NCBI GenBank assembly: GCA_035771175.1
Contig: CM069597.1
Span: forward strand, 43,907,224 to 43,971,223
From: Paratinospora sagittata
Taxonomy: Eukaryota; Streptophyta; Magnoliopsida; Ranunculales; Menispermaceae
Direction: 5' to 3'
Length of the DNA stretch: 64,000 nt
Shown here: positions 37,801 through 49,800 of the stretch, piece by piece
Position numbering within the stretch: position 1 is the stretch's first letter
How the letters are laid out: every line of letters starts with the position of its first letter
Position numbers and translations under genes: made by a program
Notes under the pieces: model-generated
Seen by the model: only the letters and a program-made list of their open reading frames with translations
Told to the model about the DNA's origin: nothing
The model's database searches: none

Positions 37801-40800
37801 TTAGGCGGTTCCTTGAAAGGTCGAACTATAAAATTGTGATGCTCATGATGTGGTGGTCTCAGGTATGCTGAATGTAAAAGAGTATGTCGGTGTTTTGTTC
37901 TTTGCCTCAAATCTTTATTTAACCTCCTGGTCTTTGAACATGTTACTGAACTTGTTACAGTATAGCTGCTTGATCTCCTTGATCTTATTTGTTGTCAAAG
38001 TTTCGTGTCTAAGAATCTTACAATCTTGCAGCCTCGGCTTTATGTTGGAAGGGGAATGCATGAAAGTGCCTTCTCGCTTTTCAAGTAAGACTGAAATCCT
38101 AGAATCTCAGTTGGGGTGGCTTGATTAGGATTACAGATTCTCAATTTTGTTTTTTATTTAATTCATTGTAATTTCAGGTACACAATGTTCTGGGTGATTC
38201 TTATTATAACAAAGTTGGCATTCAGTTACTACATTGAGGTACGGTGTTATCCATCTTACATGATTAGCTAACATACTAATGTCAGTGGGTTTTCTGCACT
38301 TCAGTACATTCTAATGTGGCAATTGGACCGCAAAAGACATTGCACAGTTTTTTATTTATCATTTAAAGATTGCAGTGATCAATTTCATATCTGAACAAGT
38401 TTAGTAATGGCTAGCAAATAATTACTGTGTAAATCTGAAATGTTTTAATTAGATATACATAAAGGGGGTTTAGGTGCTACAATGATGAGGTTAAATTTCA
38501 ACTACAGCAGTTCAAGAAATTTCCCAATTACCTCACATTGTTAGTCCTGTGAGACATTCAATACTCTTGTGGTGATTATTTTCTATGATTCAATGATCAT
38601 CACTTGTATCAGCAATGCTTTCTAAATATTTCAAAGAATGAAGATTATCATGTTTGAGTTTTAAGGGAGTTCAACTTCTGTTTGTTTGTTGAGTCTGCAT
38701 TTGGATTTTTATTTTTATTGCGTTATCATCTTGCCTTGTACAGATAAAGCCTCTCGTGGGTCCAACCAAAACAATAATGAAAGTTCGGATTCATACATAT
38801 AGATGGCATGAATTTTTTCCTCAAGGTAAAACTTGAGCAAACAATCTGGCTTTCAATCAGATATCATTGTTAGTAACGCATTTGTTTTCTTTTGCAGCAA
38901 AGAACAATATTGGTGTTGTGATTGCTCTATGGGCTCCACTTATTCTTGTATGTTTTCTTGTCTTTGTCAAATTTTAGTTTTATTGGTTCACTTTCATATG
39001 TAATTTTACCTTCTTTTTTTGTGCTTTTTGTTTGGGTTTCAGGTCTATTTCATGGATGCACAGATTTGGTATGCTATTTATTCAACGTTGTTTGGAGGCA
39101 TCTACGGGGCTTTTCGTCGTCTTGGAGAGGTTGATAGATCTCAATTTACTCTTTACTTTCGTGATGAAATTTTGTTTGGTATTATGTCCCTTTGTACTAC
39201 TAAAGACTATGTGCCATGTAGAGTCTATGGTCCTCAGGACCAAGGAACGAAAAACCTAATAATTGAATGAGTTTTGTGCATTTTTTTTTTTCAAGTTTTT
39301 AGTGGTTGAATTACAGATTACAATGAGTGGCGATGTAAAAATAAAAATAAAAATTGCATGACCACCTGATTTTAGAATAAAAATTGGCCTATGTAGCAGC
39401 AACGTGAAACAAACTTACCAGTGATTTCAGAATAAAATTTGGCCATTGACGATAAAAATTTGCGTGATCACCTGATTTTAGAATGAAATTTGGTGTCTTG
39501 GGGGTTTGTGGTAAATAATATTGATAGGATTGTTGGTTACCATTCTTGGAATATGTTTTTGCACTATATATTTTTTTAATTATTGCTTCCAGATTCGCAC
39601 GCTAGGCATGCTGAGATCCCGATTTCAATCTTTGCCTGGTGCATTTAACGCGCGTTTGATACCCATGGAAAAGGCTGGGGCACCTAAGAAGGGTCTGAAG
39701 GCTACCTTCTCTCGCAAATTTGATGAGGTTTAATACTTCTTGTTGTGTTTCTCCTTAATTAATCTTGTTTTATGTGTTTTATGATAGTGACGTATTTTAT
39801 GTTTCCTTAATCATTCTATAAATGTCATTTTGTTTGACTTGGATTTTCCTTGACTTATTGGGTGAATCAGATTGCTTCAAGTAAAGAGAAGGAAGCAGCA
39901 AAATTTGCCCAACTGTGGAACAAAATAATTAGCAGTTTCAGAGAGGAAGATTTAATAAGTGGCAGGTAGTTCAAAGGTTCCATCATTGACAATTATAATG
40001 TAATCTGAGGTTATTGTTAATTTTAAATTGTCGATATCATTCTCTCTATTATTATTCTGTTCCTTGCTGTGCAAGTGTTGAATGGGCATTAACATTGATA
40101 TACGTGGAACTTTATCCGATGCTGCACATTGCCTCCATGAACGACTGTTCTAATGGAGGTGTAGCTTTGCGGTCTCTAGATAATTTAAATTTTTTTTAGG
40201 TGGTTCATTCCACCATGTGTTGCTACTTTTTGGAGAATTTTTTTTGTATTGACTGTTCTGGTGTATATGTTCTTCCCATTTCTTATTCCGTTTTGAGGTT
40301 TATTATGATTTCTTTCATTATCATTTAAATGGAAATTTCAGGGAAATGGACCTACTTCTTGTTCCATATTGGGCTGATCGGGATTTGGACCTTATCCAGT
40401 GGCCTCCCTTTTTACTAGCTAGCAAGGTGTGTGATTAGCTTATTTGCATGCTTCCTGAGTTACTACTAATTATCACATGATTTAATATTGTTACTATGTA
40501 GATCCCAATTGCCTTAGATATGGCTAAAGATAGCAATGGAAAAGATCGTGAGCTTAAAAAGAGGATCTATGCAGATAACTATATGAAGTGTGCTGTCCGT
40601 GAGTGCTATGCATCACTCAGAAACATTATGTTTCAGATAGTTCTAGGAGATCGTGAAAGAAAGTAAGGGCTTATTTCCTGTATGAAATCTAGCTATGTTT
40701 TCCACAGTTTCATACACTGCAAAAGTCTTCCTTGTCCAGCATGGAGTATTTATCTCTGCGTCATTTTCTTATTTCTTGTGCTAAATTTTATTTTGTATCC

Positions 40801-43800
40801 AGAGTTTTGCAGATCATATTTGAAGAAATTGACAAACATATAGAAACAGATACTTTGATAACTGAATTGAATATGAGTGCTCTCCCTAGTCTCTATGAGT
40901 ATGTTGTTCAGCTCATCAATATATTGGTAATTTCTGCTACTTCCATAAGCTTCATGGTCCTGCTTTGTAAAGAAGAATGTTGGTTGTTTTTTCTAACATA
41001 ACTAATGTACTTTGTTACAGTTAGAAAATAAGGAAGATCAAAGGGACCAGGTTGGATTGCTTTTCCAGGACATGCTTGAGGTTGTGACTCGTGATATAAT
41101 GGAGGATCAGCTTCCTAAGTAAGTCATATTTTATACGTTTTTTTTTTTTTTTTTTTGAGAGGAGACAAAGATACGTATATGTTAATTAAAATGTGAAATG
41201 TACAAAGGCAAAGGACTAATTGATGTCGCATATAAGTGCTCACAGTCATCATTTTATCATGGGATAGTATTTTAGATTCAAGCCATGGTGGATCATACGG
41301 AAGGCACGAGATAACGAGTCCCATTAATGATCAGTTCTCTACTGAGCAAGAAAAATTGAAACTGTTATTTGCAAACAATGAGACAATCAAATTTCCAGTT
41401 GAACCACAAACAGAAGCCTGGAAAGAAAAGGCAAGTTTCATTGGTTGAAATGACCTATCCTGTCAAAACTTCATTCCTTCAACTAAATTTGGCCTGATAG
41501 GTTTTCCTCTCACTTTTTCTCACTTTTTTTTATGCAGATCAAAAGGATTTCTCTATTGCTTACTGTGAAGGAGTCTGCAATGGATGTACCTACCAACTTA
41601 GAAGCTAGGAGGCGTATTTCATTCTTTACGAATTCATTGTTTATGGATATGCCTACAGCCCCGAAAGTTCGCAACATGCTCTCGTTCTCGTAAGCTTTTT
41701 ACATTATAAGCCTTTCCAATCGAAAAAAGTTTGGCATGCCATAGAGCCATTTTGGTACTTTTATAATTTTAGCCATTTATGTAAATTTAACAGCAATAAT
41801 TATTAAATTTCATCTCTTTTTATTAACTTGAACAACTTAACAGTTGGTAAAAAAAATAAAGATAACGTGTGTGCTATCTCTATACACTTTTTTATTATCT
41901 TTTTATTCTAAATTGATAAAGATGTGTTTTCCTCTCTTAAATTTCTCTTCTATGTACAAAATATAATTATCAAAATTAGAAATTCTCTTAAAATTTTAGC
42001 AATTTTTTATAATTACAAACTTTGGATAAGTGAATTCCTAGATGAATAAAGGCGAAACAGTTTAGTCTTTTAGATAGAAATTGGGTGGTAAATGTCCAAA
42101 TATCTGAATTGCCTTGTCCGAGTGTAGGGCCTTTGTTCAAACCTAGCTTGATTATTTAATAATTTTGTTCTTATCCGCTTTATTCGCAGATGGACAAAAC
42201 CGGACAAGTTTTGTGCCACCCCTACAAATAGGTGTGTTGACTCTTGAGGGTATGTGGAAGGGAGTGCTAAGCATAATGGTAACATAGTAGGAGAAACAAG
42301 TGAGTTCTCAATCACAATAGGACAAAACCGGACAAGTTTTGTGCCACCCCTACAAATAGGTGTGTTGACTCTTGAGGGTATGTGGAAGGGAATGCTAACA
42401 TATTCGGAGAAACATAGCTTGATTATTTAATAACTTTGTCCTTATCCGCTTTATTCGCAGATAGACAAAACCGGACAAGTTTTGTCCCACCCTTAAAATA
42501 TGTGGAAGGGAGTGCTAAGCATAATGGTAACATAGTAGGAGAAACAAGTGAGTTCTCAATCAAAATAGGTTTGCACTAGGGATCAACCTTAAACTATTAT
42601 CTTTTTGCATTTATTTTGGATGGATTGATTTAACATACTCAAGAAGATAGTTTAATAAGCGCATACATGGGTCCCAGGGTGCTGTCTAGTACTTTCTATG
42701 CTTAGTATCAATAAAAACTGTTCGTTGACACTTGATTATTCTTCCTCTTCGAATTTACTTTTAATTCCACTTATGCCATGTGGTTTAGAATTTATTGTTT
42801 CAGGTTTTTTTTGTCGTTGAGTTTATTTATGTCTTACAGCACCTAATTTGTGGAATATATTTAGTGATTGACCAATTCAGTTCTAATATATAACATCTTG
42901 CTGCAGTATTTTAAGCCCTTATTATACAGAAGAGGTCCTTTTCTCCATTCATGATCTTGAGGTGCAAAATGAAGATGGTGTTTCTATCCTGTTTTACTTG
43001 CAAAAAATCTTTCCAGGTTTGCTAGTTTTATTGTTACATTGTTTGGGAAATGTGATTTATTTTATATTTCGACATCTGCTCACCCTATAAGCTCTTATAT
43101 TGGCCTTGTTTGGCATAGCTTATGGCTTTTGTAAAAGTGTTTATGAAAAAGTGGTTTTGGAGAAGCTCTTTTTGTGATAAAAAAATGTTTTGTAAATATT
43201 TTGTAAAACTATTTTTATGATAAAAAAATGTGTTGGGTAAAGTGGTTTTTTGTTAGGAATTACTTTTTTATCGTTTCTATTATTAACAAACAAAAAGTTG
43301 AATGAGAGAGGAGAAAAAAAAAGAGCTGGTCCTCACGCCAGCTTATCAAATCATGCTTTTAGGCAAAGTAGTTGAAGGCCTAAGGCGCAACAACGCTTGA
43401 GGTGCAAGGCTCAAGGCGAAAAGATTTTGAAATTCCAAAATTCATTGAAAATGAGGTGCTAAATTCATTAGAAAAAACTTTAATTATACATTAATTCATA
43501 GTATATCCCCATTTTCAGCAAAAAGAATTTAAAAAAGACAAATCAACAAAAGACTTTTAACGTCCAAAATGGCATTAATGTTTCTATTTCATTATTGGTA
43601 TTAACATTATGTTTATTTTGTGTTGATTTATAATTGAATTGAAGCAAGAAACATAAAAACAAGGAACAAGTAGCAATAGTGATGACCATATGACAACAAG
43701 ATGTTGGAAAAGTTTAACACAAATTTTCTTTAATGTTTTATGTTCTTTATTATATGTTGTATATATCTATTTGTATAAAAGAAAAGAATATTATATAATA

Positions 43801-46800
43801 CAATATTTGTTTAATGATTGCATAATTCTTCTTTAAACGAGGGGGAGTAGGAACGTGAGGCGCATGCCTTTGTTGGACCGCCTTGCCTCGCAAATATTGA
43901 GGCGCATGATGTGCACCCCACCTCAAGGACCGCCTAAGCTCACCTTGACTACTAAATTGCTCTTAACCAATTTTTAAAGTAAAAGTTGTGGTTGACAATG
44001 GGTACAAAAATAGTTTTGCTTATAAAGTAAGCCGAAAGCATTTTTAATCACTCTACAAAACGGCTTATTGAATGAGTGAATGCTAAACAGATGAATGGAA
44101 GAACTTTGTCGAGCGGGTAGGTTGGAAGACCGAGGAAGACCTCAAAGGAAATGAGGAACTGCAAGAAGAGCTTCGCCTCTGGGCATCATATAGGGGCCAG
44201 ACTTTGACTCGAACTGGTAAAATGAATGCCCTACATGAAATTGGTTCTTTTTTTCTTTTTTCTTTCTTTGTTTCCACTTATTTTTTATTTCTAAACTAAA
44301 AATTAATATTTACTGGTTCATTATCGGTCATATTTCTTTAAATGCCAGTGAGGGGAATGATGTATTACCGGCAAGCTTTGGAACTTCAGGCCTTCCTAGA
44401 TATGGCCAAAGTCAAAGGTATCTATAGTTTCTCTTTGTAACTATTGACTCACCAACAGCCGTATCTGTACTTGGTACCTTTTTTTTTTCTTCTTTTTATG
44501 TTGACCACTGCTTTTCTTTAGATCTGATGGAAGGCTATAAGGCAGCTGAGTTGAACACTGAGGAAAACTCAAAAGATGAGAGATCATTGTGGGCGCAATG
44601 CCAAGCTGTAGCTGATATGAAGTTCACATATGTGGTGTCCTGCCAGAAGTATGGTATTGACAAACGATCCGGGGAACCTCGTGCACAGGACATTCTCAAG
44701 CTTATGACAAAGTATAGCTATCAATTAATTTATTGCGAGCATTTTTTATGAATAGCCTATAGCTGTCACATAATATTTTTCTTCCATGTGTCAGGTACCC
44801 ATCTCTGCGAGTTGCTTATATTGATGAGGTTGAAGAGCGTGTAGAAGATAAACACAAAAAACATAACCAGAAGACTTACTATTCTGTTCTTGTGAAGGCT
44901 GCTCCTGCTTTACCTAAATCTGATAATTCTGCTGAACCTCAAGCAGTACAAAGTTTAGACCAGGTAATCCTTCCCATTTTCTGCTTTGACTGCACTGGAT
45001 ACCACTGCCCCTCAGAAAATGTTAGATCATAATATAAACTTTGTAAATCGAATTAGGATTCGGATCATTGAATTGCAAGATTCACAAGTATCTATAGACT
45101 CATCGAATTTGACTTATAAAGTTATAATTTTATGAATTGGCCATTTGGCCCAAATTGAATTTCCAAAACAGATTCATTTACTAGTGAGGTTGGCCTTTTC
45201 GTCACCAATGATATAATCCTTGCAATAATTTTAATGCATTCAAAAATTTTACACAATCAATTCTTGTTCAAATTAGCAGTAATAATTGATACTTGATAAA
45301 TGCTCTATCTCTCTTGGGACCGTTCACTAGGCCATCAATATTCTGAAAATTTGCTTTGCAAAACAATTTGATTTTATTGCTGAATTTTCCTTTGTGTCAT
45401 TTGGATATCCATGTTTAGGCTATCTATCGTATCAAGCTTCCTGGAAATGCTATATTGGGGGAAGGAAAGCCTGAAAACCAAAATCATGCTATTATCTTCA
45501 CACGTGGTGAGGGGTTGCAGACAATTGATATGAACCAGGTATTATGATGGATCACGTCTTAAGATTTATGATGGTCATAGTCTCTTGGTGTGTACACTGT
45601 GTTTTGACAAAGCCCATTATTCTAGGATAACTACATGGAAGAAGCTTTCAAGATGAGAAATTTGCTAGAGGAGTTCCTTAAAAAGCATGATGGTGTGAGG
45701 CACCCATCAATACTTGGTCTTAGGGAGCATATATTTACTGGCAGGTAGGTATGATTATGTTAGTATTGGGTTCCCAAAGACTACCCTCTTTGAAATGAAG
45801 GAGCAATATAAAATATAAGTTGACAAGATCAAGGTATTTTTTGGCTTGGCATTGGATTGTACAGGATCTAATCTTTCTTTCTTTCTTTTTTTTCTTTTTT
45901 TTTTTTTTTCAATGCATTGTGCAGTGTTTCTTCTCTAGCATGGTTTATGTCAAATCAAGAGACCAGTTTCGTGACTATCGGCCAGAGACTGTTGGCAAAC
46001 CCTTTGAAGTATGATTTCTCAATCTTCAGTAATTGGTGCAGTAGTTTTTTTGAGCGCATAATTATGATTTTATTTCACAGCTTTGTTGCATAGCTGCAAT
46101 ATTTTATATCGATATTGATGAACTTCTGATGACACTCTTCGAATATTTGCACTTCGGTATTGCTGTCTGGCTTAAATATAATTTCTTAAACCTGTATTTT
46201 ATGGCATGTCTTACTTTTTTTGTGATTGTTCTGATGGCATGGTATAAAAAAAGAGCAGCCTGGTGCACAAGGCACCACTGATGGCATGGCATGATTCCTA
46301 AAATTCTTCTTAGCATTAAGATTAGCAGAATTTTGAGGCAAAGTTATTCTATGTTTGAGGCAGAGTAGATCGATTTTAAGGTGCAACTAAATATAATTTG
46401 TAGCCCTCTGTTCCTGTTTCTGGTTGAAGGGAAAATTTGTCATATTTATTTATTTATTTATTGCTTGTCATCATCATATTGGTAATTTCAAGACCTTGAT
46501 TGCATTGAAATTACAGATTTCCAATGCTTGTCTAGAAATGATTATTTATTGTTCAACTACATCTGCAGTGATAACTCTATTATATTTATGTGAAAAATAT
46601 CCATTCCCAAGCTTCCTGAAATAATTTTTCTACTCATATTGTTCCAGGGACTTAAGTGTAGCATTTCGATTCGATGGTTTGCTTGAGATGTAGATTTGCC
46701 TTTTTATTTGTGTGATAGAGCATGTCTTGCTGGTCTTCATTCTGTTCATGGTCACTGTTCTTAGTATATGTTGGTGGTTTCTAGTTTAATGTACTTGAAA

Positions 46801-49800
46801 TAGTTCTTTTTCAAATATTGTGATGTGCTTGACTAGCAATCAAGTGCTGTCTTTTGTTTGATCCCAACTTTCAGGTTTTCTAGGCTGGAGTCAAAGTCAC
46901 TTAATTTCTAGGACAAATCTGGTAGGACCTAGTGTACTAGCCCCATTTTTTGTGGTTATATAGTGCCAACTCCTCCTGTCAGAAAGTGAAAATAGAAGAA
47001 TGATATCCTGTGTTACGTTATGATTTTAATTGGTTTAATGAGTCACTAGTGAATAGAAAAATCTTCACTTATACCAACATGGCATTGGTGCAATTGGTAA
47101 ATAGGTGGCTTTAGAACCCAAAGGTTTTAGGTTCAACTTCTACCACTGCCTCACCCTAGGTGCGATGGAGATGAATGGATCAGGAACGGTGCTGATAACT
47201 CCCGAGAATGCGGTACAGTGATGGAGCTGGTTATACAACTAACTACTAACCATATATCTTCTCAAAAAAAATAAAAAAATAAAATCTTTACTTATTGCTA
47301 AGTTGGCCCTTGCTGATCTTAAACATCTCTGCAGTGTTGTGAGTTTCTGTAAAATAGGTTATTTGTAAACTTAAAATAATAGTACGGTATCCTATTTTAT
47401 ATAAGAATCATAATTGGTCCACAAGTAAATGGAAAAATCTTTACTTATTACGTTCAGTTGGGCCTAGCTTATGTTAGGCAATAAAATTGGAAAGTTGTAA
47501 ATGAGCAAAGTCGCTTATATTATTTAAAAGAAACAGACAAAATTGGGAAGTATCTATTAGGTGGTAGATAAATTAAGTAGAACTAAAAATTGCTGATGTA
47601 TATTTTCTCCTTGAGGAATGAGGGGGTAATAAGTTGAGATTGCAGGAGAAAATTTAATTCTGTGCTCCTTCAACCAGTTCCTGTGTTAGCTCTTTTTTTG
47701 CATTATCTATTTCCTGCTTTCTTCATCAATTCTTATTTTTCCATGGTTGTTCTGAGCAACCAACTTCCTCTTTTTCTGCAAATCTACAGGGTACGGTTCC
47801 ACTATGGGCATCCAGATGTGTTTGATAGGTTATTTCACCTGACAAGAGGTGGTGTCAGCAAAGCATCTAAGATTATCAATTTAAGCGAGGATATATTTGC
47901 TGGTATTTCAATTTTTTCCGCTACTAGTTTTAAGCTGATGAGCTTTCTTATTCTTAGAATCATATTTTTCATTCATGTGTCTGGCTTGCAGGTTTCAATT
48001 CAACACTCCGTGAAGGAAATGTCACTCATCATGAATACATGCAAGTTGGCAAAGGAAGAGATGTGGGCCTTAACCAAATTTCAATGTTTGAAGCAAAGAT
48101 TGCAAATGGGAATGGCGAGCAGACATTAAGTCGTGACATTTATCGGCTTGGGCATCGTTTTGATTTCTTCCGCATGTTGTCCTGTTATTTCACCACAATT
48201 GGTTTCTATTTCAATACCTTGGTATAATGATCTGCACTATGCCATTTTAATATATTCATAGCTCTCCTGATTATTTATATGAACCTAACTTGTTCTTGAC
48301 TTCATTTTTCAGATAACCGTGCTTACCGTCTATGTATTTTTGTATGGCCGCCTTTATCTTGTTCTTAGTGGACTTGAAGAAGGGCTGAATAAGCAAGCAG
48401 CTATTCGAGACAATTCAGCCCTTCAAGTGGCTCTTGCTTCTCAATCACTTGTGCAGATTGGATTTTTAATGGCGCTCCCCATGATGATGGAAATTGGCTT
48501 GGAAAGAGGTTTTCGTACTGCATTAAGTGATTTCATTCTGATGCAGTTACAACTGGCCCCTGTATTTTTCACATTTTCTCTTGGTACAAAAACCCACTAT
48601 TATGGGAGGACGCTACTTCATGGAGGAGCTGAATATAGAGCTACTGGTCGTGGATTTGTGGTGTTCCATGCCAAGTTTGCTGACAATTATAGGCTTTATT
48701 CCCGCAGTCACTTTGTAAAGGGAATTGAGATGATGATTCTACTAGTTGTTTACCATATCTTTGGGCACTCATATAGAAGTACAGTGGCATATGTCTTGAT
48801 CACCCTATCTATGTGGTTCATGGTGGGAACATGGCTTTTTGCTCCATTCCTTTTCAATCCATCAGGTTTTGAATGGCAAAAGATCGTTGATGATTGGACT
48901 GATTGGAATAAGTGGATAAGCAACCGTGGAGGGATTGGTGTTCTGCCTGAAAAAAGCTGGGAATCTTGGTGGGAAAAGGAGCAAGAGCATCTCCGTCATA
49001 CTGGAAAACGTGGAGTTATTGCAGAGATATTGTTAGCATTGCGATTCTTTATCTACCAATATGGGCTTGTTTATCACTTGAATATTACAGAGAATACTCA
49101 AAGTGTTTTGGTAGGTGTTTGTACATCTGTCTTTCTGTAGCTTTCTATGGACAAATTTTAATTCTCTTTTCTCGTGTTCAGGTTTATGGTGCTTCATGGT
49201 TTGTGATTATTGTGGTACTGCTTGTGATGAAGGTAAGTGAATAGAATCCTTCGATTTTTTTTCCTACGTGTATTCCTATAAGTAGCACCCAATGAAGCAT
49301 GCCCACTCTTGAAAGCATCTCTTCTCAGATCCTCACTTCTGCGAAAAACCATTAATGTCATCTTTTTGGTTCTAGGTTCTTGAAGATTTCTATTCTTTAA
49401 ATTATACAGATCTAACTCTTCACTGATAATCTCTCGTCAACAAAAACTCTAAATGGTTGGACATTCCAAAAGAAGGCCTAAATGGACATGTAATGAAGTG
49501 GCACATAAAGGCGGATGAAAAGCTAAAATAAATACTCGCTTGTCGCCACCACCGTAAGACCCCTGTAGTCAGTAATACCACAGCTCTGAATCCTAAGTTC
49601 TATATCTGAATCTGACTCAAATTGAGTTTGAAGAAAAGAAAAAAAATTAAGAACTAGGAAATCATATAGTTTCATTCAAACAAGAAAAAACCTAATTGCA
49701 TGAGTTTGAGGACTTGATGCAAATTATTTGGTGTCATTTCTGCTCTGTAGAATAGAGTCCTGGCAAAATTCCTATCATATTCATCAAGTTTTAGGTTTTT

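Noticed and set aside
47662..48129. 155-codon + frame
   Set aside because: It reads through callose synthase exon 36 and the intron around it, then exon 37 in the wrong frame.
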